The notes: a model not told the origin generated them from the letters alone. DNA of 64,000 bases from JBQCHF01 sp051954955 (GCA_051954955.1 JBQCHF010000021.1:1-64000), one strand, 5' to 3'. Positions 53,270 to 61,977 are shown, counted from the stretch's first letter. A program made the numbers and translations.

Positions 53270-54670
53270 TCAGCCGGAGGCGTCGCTGCTGCGGGCGGCG
53301 TCGGCGACGGCGGTGGCGACGGTCGTGACCAGGTCGGGGTGGAAGACGCTGGGCACGATGTACTGCGGGTTGAGCTCGTGCTCGCCCACCACGCCGGCCA
53401 GCGCCCGGGCCGCCGCGAGCAGCACCTCCGTGGTGACCGAACGGCTGCCGGCGTCGAGCAGGCCGCGGAAGACGCCCGGGAAGGCCAGCACGTTGTTGAT
53501 CTGGTTCGGGTGGTCGCTGCGGCCGGTGGCGACGACGGTGGCGGTCTCGGCGGCCACCTCAGGGTCGACCTCCGGGACCGGGTTGGCCAGCGCGAAGACG
53601 ATTGCGTCCGAGGCCATGGTCGAGATGTCCTCGCCGTCGAGCAGGTCGCCGGCCGAGACGCCGACGAACACGTCCGCGCCGCGCACGGCGCCCTTGAGGT
53701 CGCCGGTGTAGTTCTCCCGGTTGGTGTTCTCCGCGATCCACCGCATGGCGGGGCTGAGGTCGTCGCGGCCCAGGTGCACGGCGCCCTTGACGTCGCACAC
53801 GACGACGTCCTTGGCGCCGGCGGCCAGCAGCAGCGACAGGATGGCGGTGCCGGCGGCGCCCGCGCCGGACATGGAGATCCGCACCTGCGAGAGCTCCTTG
53901 TCCACCACCCGCAGGGCGTTGAGCAGCGCGGCCAGCACCACGATCGCGGTGCCGTGCTGGTCGTCGTGGAAGACCGGGATGTCGAGCAGCTCGCGCAGGC
54001 GACGCTCCACCTCGAAGCAGCGCGGGGCGCTGATGTCCTCGAGGTTGATGCCGGCGAATCCGGGGGCGATGAGCTGGATGGTGCGCACCAGCTCGTCGGT
54101 GTCCTGGGTGTCCAGGCAGATCGGGAAGGCGTCGATGCCGGCGAACCGCTTGAACAGCGCCGCCTTGCCCTCCATCACCGGCAGCGCCGGGATGGCGCCG
54201 AGGTTGCCCAGCCCGAGCACGGCCGAGCCGTCGGTGACCACGGCCACGGTGTTGCGCTTGATGGTGAGCCGGCGGGCGTCGTCGGGGTTCTCCGCCAGCG
54301 CCTGGCTCACCCGCGCGACACCGGGCGTGTAGACCATCGAGAGGTCGTCCCGGTTGCGCAGGGGGACCTTGGGGGTGACCTCGATGGTGCCGCCGAGGTG
54401 CACCAGGAACGTGCGGTCGCTGACCTTGCCGACCCGCACCCCGTCCACGGCCCGCATCGCGTCCACCAGGACACCGGCGTGCTGGACGTCGCGGGCGGCC
54501 ACGGTGATGTCGACGACGAGGTGCTCGCGGCCGGACTCGGTGACGTCGATCGCGGTGACGTGGCCGCCGGCCTGCTCGACGGCGGTGGCCAGCCGGCTCA
54601 CGGCGTGGCCGCGGGCCGGGGCCTCGAGCCGGACGGTGACGGAGTTGGAGACGGAGGGCGCGCCAGGCAT
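53270..54670 (-). CDS. NAD(P)-dependent malic enzyme with N-terminal ACT domain
   Basis: The 466-residue enzyme decarboxylates malate to pyruvate. Residues 1-85 form an ACT-type regulatory domain (VTVRLEAPARGHAVSRLATA, then GVRVGKVSDRTFLVHLGG). The catalytic part has VYTPGVARVSQALAENPDDA in part, the GLGNLGAIPALPVMEGKA region, DDQHGTAIVVLAAL and the Rossmann motif SGAGAAGTAILSLL. ATG 54670 is preferred although its ribosome binding site is poor; ATG 54682 four codons earlier is the alternative. ACT-containing malic enzymes are typical of actinobacteria and suggest amino acid control. Confidence 0.93.
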   Translation of the reverse strand: MPGAPSVSNSVTVRLEAPARGHAVSRLATAVEQAGGHVTAIDVTESGREHLVVDITVAARDVQHAGVLVDAMRAVDGVRVGKVSDRTFLVHLGGTIEVTPKVPLRNRDDLSMVYTPGVARVSQALAENPDDARRLTIKRNTVAVVTDGSAVLGLGNLGAIPALPVMEGKAALFKRFAGIDAFPICLDTQDTDELVRTIQLIAPGFAGINLEDISAPRCFEVERRLRELLDIPVFHDDQHGTAIVVLAALLNALRVVDKELSQVRISMSGAGAAGTAILSLLLAAGAKDVVVCDVKGAVHLGRDDLSPAMRWIAENTNRENYTGDLKGAVRGADVFVGVSAGDLLDGEDISTMASDAIVFALANPVPEVDPEVAAETATVVATGRSDHPNQINNVLAFPGVFRGLLDAGSRSVTTEVLLAAARALAGVVGEHELNPQYIVPSVFHPDLVTTVATAVADAARSSDASG

Positions 54671-54795
54671 GGGCGGAATCATGCTCCTTGGCCCCTGCGG
54701 GATGGCAACGGGGTCGGGCCATTCTTGAGGAACCCGTGGCTGCGGCCCGGGCCGAGGGCGGGCGGCCACCGCGAGGAGCCCCTAACGTGCCCGGC

Positions 54796-55698
54796 ATGAC
54801 CGACCCTTCGCGACAGCAGACCGGGCGTCCCCCCGCCACCCCCTGGGAGCAGGAGCATCGGAGCGTCCGGCTGGCCGACGGCCTGACCCTCGACGTCCAC
54901 CTGCTCGGCCCCGCCGACGGGCCGGTGGCCCTGCTGCTGCACGGTTTCCCGCAGGGTGCGGCGTGCTGGCACGCGGTGGCGCCGCGCCTGGCCGAGGCCG
55001 GGCTGCGGGTGGTGGTGCCGGACCAGCGCGGCTACTCCCCCGGGGCGCGCCCCGACGACGCGGCCGGCTATGCCCTCCCGGCGGTGGTGGTCGACGCGGT
55101 GGCGGTGCTGGACGACGTCGCGGGGCCCGGTGCGGGCGAGCGGGCTCTCGTCGTCGGGCACGACTGGGGCGCGATCGCGGCCTGGGGCCTGGCCGGCCAC
55201 CACCCCGACCGGGTGCGCGCGCTGGTGGCGGTCTCGCTGCCGCACCCGCGGGCCTACGGCGCCGCGCTGCGCGCCGACCCGGACCAGCAGGCCCGATCGG
55301 CCTACATGCGGCTGTTCCGCGAGGTCGGCCACGCCGAGGACGTGCTGCTGGCCGACGACGCCGCGCGGCTGCGCGCGATGTACGACGGCAGCGGGCTCCC
55401 GGCCGACCAGGTGGACGCCTACGTCGAGCCGTTCACCGACCGCGCCCTGCTGACCGGCGCGCTGGGCTGGTACCGCGCCATGACCGGCCCCGAGTTCGCC
55501 GCCGTCCCCGACGTCGAGGTGCCGACCACGTTCCTGTGGGGCGAGCAGGACCTCGCCGTGAGCCGCCGTGCCGCCGAGCTGTGCGGGGACTTCGTGACCG
55601 GCCCCTACCGGTTCGAGCCGCTGGCCGGTGCGAGCCACTGGCTGCCGGACACCCACGCCGACGCCGTGGTGGCGGCGGCGCTCGCTCTCATGTCGTGA
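54796..55698 (+). CDS. Alpha/beta fold hydrolase (epoxide hydrolase/haloalkane dehalogenase-like)
   Basis: The 300-residue protein has the oxyanion-hole motif LLLHGFPQGAACW, the nucleophile elbow VVGHDWGAIAAWG with Asp as nucleophile, and the late acid/His region GASHWLPDTHADAV. An Asp nucleophile with the HDWG sequence is characteristic of epoxide hydrolases and haloalkane dehalogenases. The late acid is in LWGEQDLAVS. Substrate unknown. ATG 54796 is the start; it diverges from the malic enzyme. The TGA stop (55696-55698) lies inside a GTGATCATG motif. Confidence 0.9.
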   Translation: MTDPSRQQTGRPPATPWEQEHRSVRLADGLTLDVHLLGPADGPVALLLHGFPQGAACWHAVAPRLAEAGLRVVVPDQRGYSPGARPDDAAGYALPAVVVDAVAVLDDVAGPGAGERALVVGHDWGAIAAWGLAGHHPDRVRALVAVSLPHPRAYGAALRADPDQQARSAYMRLFREVGHAEDVLLADDAARLRAMYDGSGLPADQVDAYVEPFTDRALLTGALGWYRAMTGPEFAAVPDVEVPTTFLWGEQDLAVSRRAAELCGDFVTGPYRFEPLAGASHWLPDTHADAVVAAALALMS

Positions 55699-55732
55699 TC
55701 ATGCAGGAACGGTGACGGGCTCTCGGTTCCTG
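55695..55732. repeat. Intergenic inverted repeat with GTGATCATG start
   Basis: GTGATCATG (55695) is followed by CAGGAAC and GTTCCTG arms (55704-55710 and 55726-55732). As at 25175, the upstream gene's stop codon is part of the GTGATC motif. Confidence 0.45.
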
Positions 55733-55849
55733 GAGTTCCGGCGCCGGCACGCGAGATGGGGAAAGGCGTTGGTGACGGGGCAGCGGGCGGGCGGTGGCGT
55801 CGGGCGGCCCGGCTGCGGCCTCAAGGGACTCTTGAAGATCAGCGGCGTT

Positions 55850-55900
55850 GGGTGAGGGGCACCCTGTGCCAATAGGTTTGGCACAGGGTGCCCCTCACCC
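55850..55900. terminator. 51-base hairpin in a convergent gap, family A copy 2
   Basis: Two perfect 23-base arms (GGGTGAGGGGCACC at one end, GGTGCCCCTCACCC at the other) enclose a 5-base loop TAGGT. It lies between convergent genes ending at 55698 and 55934. Reverse-complemented, its loop ACCTA matches ACCTC of the copy at 5744, and four stem pairs covary. Confidence 0.8.
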
Positions 55901-55933
55901 AAGAGCGAGCGGTCGGGGGAGGTCAGCGCAACG

Positions 55934-57001
55934 TCACGGGCGCGGCTTGGCCCGCTCGTACTGCACCGGCCAGGCGACGTCGTCGCCGAGCTCGGTGAAG
56001 GCGCGAAGCGGCCAGTGCGGGTCGCGGAGCAGCTCGCGAGCGAGCAGGACGGCGTCGGCGGCGCCGGTGGCCAGGACGTCCTCGGCCTGCTTGGGCTCGG
56101 TGATCATGCCGACGGCGCCGGTGGGGAGGCCGGCCTCGCGGCGGATCCGCTCGGCGAAGGGGACCTGGTAGCCGGGGCCGACCGGGATCTGGGCGTCGGG
56201 GACCAGGCCGCCGGTGGAGACGTCGAGCAGGTCGACGCCGCGCTCGCGCAGCCGGCGGGCCAGCTCCACGGTCTGGTCGCCGTCCCAGCCGCCCTCGGCC
56301 CAGTCGGTAGCCGACACCCGCACCAGCAGCGGCTTGTCCTCGGGCCACTCGGCCCGCACCGCCTCGACGACCTCGAGCGGGAAGCGCAGCCGCTCCTCCA
56401 GGCCGCCGCCGTAGCCGTCGGTGCGCTGGTTGGACAGCGGCGAGAGGAACTGGTGCAGCAGGTAGCCGTGCGCGGCGTGGATCTCGACGACGTCGAAGCC
56501 GACCGCGTGCGCCCGACGGGCCGCGGCCACGAAGCCGTCGACGACGTTGATCATGTCGGCGCGGGTCATCTCGCGCGGGGTGTCGTAGCCGCCGAAGGCG
56601 AGCGCGGAGGGCGCCTCGGTGGTCCAGCCGCCCTCGTCGTGCGGCACGCTGCCCCGGCCCTCCCACGGCACCCGGGTGGAGGCCTTGCGCCCGGCGTGCG
56701 CCAGCTGCACGCCCGCGGCGGCGCCCTGTGCCTTCACGAAGCGCACGATCGGCGCCCAGGCCTGGGCCTGCTCGTCGTCCCAGAGCCCGGTGTCCTGCGG
56801 GCTGATCCGACCGCGCGGCGAGACGGCGGTCGCCTCGGCGATCACCAGGCCGGCCCCGCCGCGGGCCAGCGAGCCGAGGTGGACCAGGTGCCAGTCCTGC
56901 GGGACGCCGTCCACGGCGGAGTACTGGCACATGGGCGAGACCCAGGCGCGGTTCCGGATGGTGAGACCGCGCAGGGCGTAGGGCTGGGACAGCAGGCTCA
57001 T
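55934..57001 (-). CDS. Old Yellow Enzyme, YqjM-type NADH:flavin oxidoreductase
   Basis: The 355-residue FMN enzyme reduces activated C=C bonds. YqjM-class marks are visible: NRAWVSPMCQYSAVDGVPQDWH (in part) with Cys in SPMCQYSA near the flavin, LAHAGRKAS, the substrate-binding pair in EIHAAHGYLLHQFLSP in part (H and H), and GMITEPKQAEDVLATGAADAV in part at the phosphate site. ATG 57001 opens with the conserved LLSQPYALRGLTIRNR. The physiological substrate is unknown. Confidence 0.94.
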   Translation of the reverse strand: MSLLSQPYALRGLTIRNRAWVSPMCQYSAVDGVPQDWHLVHLGSLARGGAGLVIAEATAVSPRGRISPQDTGLWDDEQAQAWAPIVRFVKAQGAAAGVQLAHAGRKASTRVPWEGRGSVPHDEGGWTTEAPSALAFGGYDTPREMTRADMINVVDGFVAAARRAHAVGFDVVEIHAAHGYLLHQFLSPLSNQRTDGYGGGLEERLRFPLEVVEAVRAEWPEDKPLLVRVSATDWAEGGWDGDQTVELARRLRERGVDLLDVSTGGLVPDAQIPVGPGYQVPFAERIRREAGLPTGAVGMITEPKQAEDVLATGAADAVLLARELLRDPHWPLRAFTELGDDVAWPVQYERAKPRP

Positions 57002-57086
57002 GCCAGGCCCAACCACGGTCACGCCCCGTCACTTCCCGGTTTGCAGCCCCCGATCCGGGGCGATAGGTGCTGCCGGAGGAGATGAC

Positions 57087-57299
57087 ATGGCTGTGCTCGC
57101 CCTGTTCCTGCCCGTGGTCCTGCTCGGCGCGCTGCTCGGGCTCGCCCGGGTGGAGGAGTGGACCACCCCGCGCCGCCCGGCGACCCCGGGCCACGACGGC
57201 TCGCCCGCCGAGGGCGAAGGTCGCACCGTCGACCTGCGCGACAGGGCGGCGCCGGCCGTCGCGGAGGCCGCCGCGGGGGTCAGTGCGACGGCAGTCTGA
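57087..57299 (+). CDS. Small membrane protein (70 residues)
   Basis: ATG 57087 has a strong GGAGGAG site 7 bases upstream. One transmembrane helix (VLALFLPVVLLGALLG) is followed by a hydrophilic Pro/Arg/Ala-rich tail of about 50 residues. There is no named family. It overlaps the 3' end of the antisense response regulator gene by 20 bases. The ribosome binding site and N-terminal helix are the reasons for calling it. Confidence 0.5.
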   Translation: MAVLALFLPVVLLGALLGLARVEEWTTPRRPATPGHDGSPAEGEGRTVDLRDRAAPAVAEAAAGVSATAV

Positions 57300-57708
57300 C
57301 GATGCTCACGAAGAAGTCGTCGATCTTGCGGACGACCTCGATGAACCGCTCGAAGTCGACCGGCTTGGTCACGTAGGCGTTCGCGTGGAGGGCGTAGCTG
57401 CGCAGCACGTCCTCCTCGGCCTCCGACGTCGTCAGCACCACCACGGGGATCCGGCGCAGCTCCTCGTGCTCCTTGATCGCGGCGAGCACCTCCCGCCCGT
57501 CCATCCGCGGCAGGTTGAGGTCGAGCAGGATCAGGTCCGGCGTCGGCGAGCCGGCGTACTCCCCCTCCTTGAGCAGGAACGACATCGCGTCGACGCCGTT
57601 GCTGACCACGTGCAGGGTGTTGCGGACCTTGTGATCCTCGAACGCCTCCCGGGTCATCAGCACGTCGCCCGGGTCGTCCTCGACCAGCAGCACCTCGATG
57701 GGGTTCAC
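57280..57708 (-). CDS. Single-domain response regulator (Rcp1-type)
   Basis: The 142-residue protein consists of one receiver domain: acidic pocket EDDPGD, phosphoacceptor Asp in LLDLNLPRMDG, Thr in VLTTSEAEE and the Lys in AYVTKPVDFERF. There is no DNA-binding output. The extra acidic loop and the NLPRMDGREVL form are those of Rcp1-type regulators paired with bacteriophytochrome-like kinases. GTG 57708 overlaps the kinase stop by four bases, so the kinase is its evident partner. Confidence 0.93.
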   Translation of the reverse strand: MNPIEVLLVEDDPGDVLMTREAFEDHKVRNTLHVVSNGVDAMSFLLKEGEYAGSPTPDLILLDLNLPRMDGREVLAAIKEHEELRRIPVVVLTTSEAEEDVLRSYALHANAYVTKPVDFERFIEVVRKIDDFFVSIVRLPSH

Positions 57709-59342
57709 AGCGCGGCCTTCTCCTCCTCCGCCACGGACGCGGCGGCTCGGTCCGTCGGTCCACCCTCGCCGTCGGACTGACGGGTCGCCGTGGCGAGCGG
57801 GCTCGCCACCGGGAGGGTGAAGTGGAAGGTCGTGCCGTGCTCGACAGAGGTGTCGAGCCAGATCCGCCCACCGTGGTGCTCGATGATCTTCCGGCACAGC
57901 GCCAGGCCGATGCCGGTGCCCTCGTACTCGTCCTTCGCGTGCAGCCGCTGGAAGATGACGAAGATCCGCTCGGCGTACTGCGGCTCGATGCCGATCCCGT
58001 TGTCGGCGACCGAGAACTCCCAGTCCTTCCCCACCTGCCGGGCGCCCACGTGCACCCGCGGCTCCTGCTCGCCGCGGAACTTCACCGCGTTGCTCACCAG
58101 GTTCTGGAACACCTGGGTGAGCAGCGGCGCCTCGCCGACCACGCTGGGCAGCGGGTCGCTGGTGACCTGCGCCCCGGACTCGGTGAGAATCAGGTCGAGG
58201 TTGCGCAGCGCCCGGGCCAGGCACTCGCCGAGGTCCACCTCGCTCACCCCGGTGGACAGGCGCCCCACCCGGGAGAAGGACAGCAGGTCGTTGATGAGCT
58301 GCTGCATGCGCTTGGCGCCGTCCACCGCGAACTCGATGTACTGGTCCGCGCGATCGTCGAGCTGGCCCTTGTAGCGCTTCTCCAGCAGCTGGCAGAAGCT
58401 GGCCACCTTGCGCAGCGGCTCCTGCAGGTCGTGGCTGGCCACGTAGGCGAACTGCTCGAGGTCGCGGTTGCTGCGCCGCAGCTCCTCGGCCTGCTCCTCC
58501 ACCTGCCCGCGGGCCTGCTCGGCCGCGGACTTGGCCTCCTCGACGACGGCCAGCTGGGCCAGCAGCCCGCGCCGCATCGCCTCGACGTCGGCGCCCAGGG
58601 CCTGGAACTCGGGCGGGCCGTGCGCGACCACCTCGTGCTGGAGGTCGCCCGAGGAGACCTCGCGGGTCTCCGCGGCGAGCCCCTCGATCGGCCCGGTGAC
58701 CCAGCGGCGCAGCGCCCGCCACAGCCCGACGCCGACGAACGCCGCGCCGACCGCACCGCCGAGCACGACGCCGAGCAGGATGCGCACGCGCGAGCGCGCC
58801 TGATCCACGGCCCGGTCCCGCGCCTCGCGCACCGTCTCGATGAACTGGGTGTAGTCCTTGCGGACGACGTCGAAGCGCTTCTTGCCCTCGGACAGCTGGG
58901 CGGTGTCCGGCCGGGCGCCCTTGTCGATCATCGCGATGGTGGGCTGGGCCCAGCCGGTGTACCAGCTCTGCGCCGCCGCCCCGGCCTTGTCCAGCGCCGC
59001 GAGGATGGCCGGGTCGTCCTGCACGGCGGCCCGCAACCGCTCGCCGTCGGTGGGCTGTCCGCTGGCCTTCTGCTTGGCGGCGTTCGCCTGCAGGTCCAGC
59101 AGCGGCTGCAGGTAGCTCCGGTCGCCGGTGAGCGCGTAGCCGCGGATGGACGTCTCGGCGTCCACGAGCGAGGTGAAGCTGTTGTTGCCGATCCGCAGCG
59201 CGTCGAAGTAGCTGTAGACCCTGCTCTGCGAGCGGTCGACGGCCGCGAGCAGCAGGGCGACGGTGGCGATGATCAGGCCGACCACGACGGCCGACACGAC
59301 CAGGGCGCTGTTGAGCCGGCGACGCAGGCTCCAGCCGGTCAC
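57705..59342 (-). CDS. CHASE3-domain sensor histidine kinase
   Basis: The 545-residue kinase has helix 1 (SALVVSAVVVGLIIATVALLL in part), a CHASE3 extracellular domain to about residue 170 with GYALTGDRSYLQPL, helix 2 (LLGVVLGGAVGAAFVGVGLW), HAMP, coiled coil, a HisKA domain with the phospho-His in YVASHDLQEPLRKV and a HATPase domain with NLVSNAVKFR (N box), DNGIGIEP and GTGIGLALCRKI. CHASE3 senses unknown signals. The SHDLQEPLRK H-box matches kinases that pair with Rcp1-type regulators. GTG 59342 overlaps the upstream PP2C gene by four bases. Confidence 0.93.
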   Translation of the reverse strand: MTGWSLRRRLNSALVVSAVVVGLIIATVALLLAAVDRSQSRVYSYFDALRIGNNSFTSLVDAETSIRGYALTGDRSYLQPLLDLQANAAKQKASGQPTDGERLRAAVQDDPAILAALDKAGAAAQSWYTGWAQPTIAMIDKGARPDTAQLSEGKKRFDVVRKDYTQFIETVREARDRAVDQARSRVRILLGVVLGGAVGAAFVGVGLWRALRRWVTGPIEGLAAETREVSSGDLQHEVVAHGPPEFQALGADVEAMRRGLLAQLAVVEEAKSAAEQARGQVEEQAEELRRSNRDLEQFAYVASHDLQEPLRKVASFCQLLEKRYKGQLDDRADQYIEFAVDGAKRMQQLINDLLSFSRVGRLSTGVSEVDLGECLARALRNLDLILTESGAQVTSDPLPSVVGEAPLLTQVFQNLVSNAVKFRGEQEPRVHVGARQVGKDWEFSVADNGIGIEPQYAERIFVIFQRLHAKDEYEGTGIGLALCRKIIEHHGGRIWLDTSVEHGTTFHFTLPVASPLATATRQSDGEGGPTDRAAASVAEEEKAAL

Positions 59343-60571
59343 GGGGACACCGACGCGCGGACGAGGCTCTCCGACAGGTTGTCGGACATCCGGGCGAGCT
59401 CGCGCACCGGGCTGTGGCTCACCACCACCACGGCGACGTCGTCGGCGAGCTCGCCGCCGTGCAGCTGCTGGGCCTGGGCGATGAGGTGGTCGACCAGCAG
59501 CCCGGCGTCGCCGTAGTGCGGGCTGCGCACGGCGAGGTCGATCAGCCCCTCGACGCCGAGGCGCTCGGAGCCCTCCCCCACGTGCCCCTCGACCAGCCCG
59601 TCGCTGAACACCATCAGCCGCCAGCCCGGCTCCAGCTGCAAGGTCCGGCTGCCCCACACCACCCCCGGCAGCACCCCCAGGGCGGGTCCGACCAGGTCGT
59701 CCGGCAGCTGCTCTGGCTTGGCCGCCAGCAGCAGCGGCGCGGGGTGGCCGGCCAGGAACAGCCGGGCGCTGGTGCGGTCGGTCTCGACGACGAGCATCGC
59801 CAGCGTGGCGAACACCTCGTCGCTGCGCCGCTCGCGCACCAGGACGTCCTCCAGCACCGGCAGCAGCCGGTCGCGCTCGACCCCGGAGAGGACCAGCGTG
59901 CGCCAGGCGATGCGCAGGCACACCCCCAGGGCGGCCTCGTCCGGGCCGTGCCCGGCGACGTCGCCGAGGAGCACGTGCAGCCGGCCGTCGTCGGTCTCCA
60001 CCACGTCGTAGAAGTCGCCGCCGAGCACGGCGTCGCGGCCGGGCCGGTAGCGGGTGACCACGTCGACGCTGCCGTCGCCCACCTGCGGCACCGCCAGCAG
60101 CCCGCGCTCGAGACGGGCGTTCTCGGCGGCTCGCAGCTCGCTCTCGTAGAGCCGCCGCAGCTGCTCGTCGGCTCGCTTGCGCTCGATGGCGTAGCGGATG
60201 GCCCGGGCCAGCAGCTGCCCGTCGACCTGCCCCTTGACCAGGTAGTCCTGGGCGCCGGCGGCCACGGCGGCGATGCCCCGGTGCTCGTCGGCGTGCCCGG
60301 TGAGCACGATGACCGCGGTCTCGCGGGCGGCGTCGATGACCGCGCGCACCGCGTCGATGCCGCTCACGTCGGGCAGGCCGAGGTCGAGCACGACGCAGGC
60401 GTAGCCGTCGTCCAGGGTGGCGCGCGCCTCGGCCACGCTGCGGGCCCGCGCCAGCTCGACCGCCGCGCCGGCGTCCTCGAGCAGCTCTTCGACGAGCAGG
60501 GCGTCGCCCTCGTCGTCCTCCACGAGGAGCACGCGGGTCGCGACCGCGACGGCCTCGCCCAGCTCGTCCAC
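59339..60571 (-). CDS. Response regulator with PP2C/SpoIIE-type phosphatase output
   Basis: The 410-residue protein has an N-terminal receiver (VEDDEGD, phosphoacceptor Asp in VVLDLGLPDVSG, Thr in VLTGHADE, Lys in DYLVKGQ), a helical linker and a C-terminal PP2C phosphatase (GGDFYDVVETDD, LLGDVAGHGPDEA, MVFSDGLVEG and ELADDVAVVVV) with the Asp metal ligands intact. It likely dephosphorylates an anti-sigma-factor antagonist. It is first in a three-gene operon with the kinase and the receiver, so phosphorelay control by the kinase is likely. GTG or ATG start at 60571. Confidence 0.93.
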   Translation of the reverse strand: MDELGEAVAVATRVLLVEDDEGDALLVEELLEDAGAAVELARARSVAEARATLDDGYACVVLDLGLPDVSGIDAVRAVIDAARETAVIVLTGHADEHRGIAAVAAGAQDYLVKGQVDGQLLARAIRYAIERKRADEQLRRLYESELRAAENARLERGLLAVPQVGDGSVDVVTRYRPGRDAVLGGDFYDVVETDDGRLHVLLGDVAGHGPDEAALGVCLRIAWRTLVLSGVERDRLLPVLEDVLVRERRSDEVFATLAMLVVETDRTSARLFLAGHPAPLLLAAKPEQLPDDLVGPALGVLPGVVWGSRTLQLEPGWRLMVFSDGLVEGHVGEGSERLGVEGLIDLAVRSPHYGDAGLLVDHLIAQAQQLHGGELADDVAVVVVSHSPVRELARMSDNLSESLVRASVSP

Positions 60572-60996
60572 CCGTCCCGCCTTTCCGCCCGAAGTGAGGC
60601 GATCCTAGGCAGGCGGCGACGGCGTGCCTACCCGCGGGCGGCTCCGGACGTGATCAGGACCACCCGACCGGCGGAGGCACGCGCGCCCGTCGGCCGCTCG
60701 CAGTCCGGTCGAGGCGCGGCCGGTCGCGCTCGCCGGTGCGGCCGGGAACAGGGGCGCCGGGCGGCTCGTTCGACCCGGTGACGTCGCGTCCACCGGATGC
60801 CCCGGGCCCCACCTCCTCTCGCCTCGAGCGAGCACGTGCCGAGAGGCGCAGCGGTGGGCGCGGCGGTCCTGACGGCCGTCCGGTCCCCCCACCGGGCGGC
60901 CGTCGCCGTACGGGGACGGTTCCCGATCGCACCAAACGCGGTTCGCTGTCGGCAGAGGCGCGTTCCTGCAGCCTGGCGACAGGGAACTCCTCCGGC
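60572..60996. other. Non-coding or unassigned stretch
   Basis: About 425 bases without a supported gene. It is the upstream region of the PP2C operon (leftward) and of the small exported protein (rightward). The frames crossing it are Arg/Pro/Ala-rich shadows. No repeat or clear promoter motif is seen. Confidence 0.5.
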
Positions 60997-61467
60997 GTGC
61001 TCCTCCCCGTGACCCGGCCGCTGGGCCCGCCGCCCCCGGTGTGGCGTCGCGCCCTGACGGCCTGGTCGCTCATGCCCGCGGTGGCGGCGACCGCGCTGCT
61101 CGCCGGCGCGGCCGGCGCAGGGGACGCGATCCACCGGGCCGAGCGGGTGGTGGCCGCCCAGCTGTCCTGGTGCGGCGTCAACGAGCGGACGGTGGCCATC
61201 GAGCAGGCGCACTGGGTGTCGACCCGCCAGGTGGACGGCCGCGAGGCCGACGTCGTCGTGGTCCCGGTGACCGGCGACGCCGGCTGGGTGGACGGGCTCA
61301 CCGTGCTGGCGCTGCCCACCGCCAGCGGCGGCTGGGAGGTGCGCCCGGGGGACGTACCCACCGCGGAGATCGTGGGCCACTGCTTCGCCGGCGGCCCGGA
61401 CGGCTCCAGCGACCCCGGTGACGGACCTCCGAGCGAGCAGGTCGACGGCGAGGGCTCGACGGGCTGA
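60997..61467 (+). CDS. Small exported or membrane-anchored hypothetical protein
   Basis: The protein of about 156 residues has an N-terminal hydrophobic segment (LMPAVAATALLAGAAGAGDA) after a Pro-rich start and then a globular part with Trp residues (VVAAQLSWCGVNERTVAIEQ, QVDGREADVVVVPVTGDAGW) and a late CFAGG. Two Cys could form a disulfide. Candidate starts are GTG 60997 and GTG 61009; neither has a strong ribosome binding site. There is no named family. Confidence 0.5.
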   Translation: MLLPVTRPLGPPPPVWRRALTAWSLMPAVAATALLAGAAGAGDAIHRAERVVAAQLSWCGVNERTVAIEQAHWVSTRQVDGREADVVVVPVTGDAGWVDGLTVLALPTASGGWEVRPGDVPTAEIVGHCFAGGPDGSSDPGDGPPSEQVDGEGSTG

Positions 61468-61490
61468 CGGCGCCGGCGCGCGTCCCTGCG

Positions 61491-61525
61491 GTCCTGATGT
61501 CCTGATGTCCTGATGTCCTGATGTC
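61491..61525. repeat. Eight-base tandem repeat
   Basis: GTCCTGAT is repeated four times at 61491-61522, followed by GTC, in the gap between convergent genes. Repeats are perfect, so recent slippage is likely. Confidence 0.85.
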
Positions 61526-61535
61526 GACGGTCGAC

Positions 61536-61699
61536 GGCGCTGGTGACGGGCGCGGGGAGCGGCGGCTCGCCTCCCGCGGCCGGCTCACGTCGGATCTTGA
61601 GGCGCTGTGCACCCAGCTGAGCGTGGATGTGCATCAAGATCCGCCGCGAGCCGGCGACGAAGAGCGGCCCTGATCACGGCTGCTCCCGTCACCAGCGCC
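61536..61699. repeat. Large imperfect inverted repeat (about 164 bases)
   Basis: GGCGCTGGTGACGGG (61536-61550) is the exact inverse of 61685-61699, and CGGATCTTGA (61591-61600) of 61634-61643, with a GCCGGCTC pair between them. The middle parts are less well matched. It lies in a convergent gap and could fold into a long hairpin RNA, act as terminator or be a decayed miniature element. Confidence 0.7.
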
Positions 61700-61761
61700 G
61701 TTCCAGCACCTACGGACCGCTGCCGGCGTCGTGGATCACGCAGAGCGGCGAGCCGGCCCGG

Positions 61762-61977
61762 TCAGGCGGTCCGACCGCGCTTCCCGCGCACCGCGTCCGG
61801 CACGGCGGACGGGTAGGCCAGCTCCCACCACCAGGCCTCGGCGCCCTCGCGCTCGGCCTCGAAGATCTCCCGCGAGCGCGGGCCCTCGGGCTCGGCGAGG
61901 TCGCACAGCAGCGACAGCGGCACGCCACCGGCGAGCAGGGCGAGCGCGCGAGCGGCGGCCGGCGAGGGCGAGGTCAC
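61762..61977 (-). CDS. Small hypothetical actinobacterial protein
   Basis: The 71-residue protein has a core ARALALLAGGVPLSLLCDLAE and ends ELAYPSAVPDAVRGKRGRTA in part. The LALLAGGVPLSLLCDLA phrase is familiar from short actinobacterial hypotheticals with one amphipathic helix. GTG 61977 is chosen from family length; GTG 62019 is an alternative 14 codons upstream. It diverges from the gene at 62095. Function unknown. Confidence 0.6.
   Translation of the reverse strand: MTSPSPAAARALALLAGGVPLSLLCDLAEPEGPRSREIFEAEREGAEAWWWELAYPSAVPDAVRGKRGRTA

Noticed and set aside
61491..61525. Short direct repeats considered as a CRISPR array
   Set aside because: The repeats are 8 bases and contiguous, with no spacers and no cas genes nearby.
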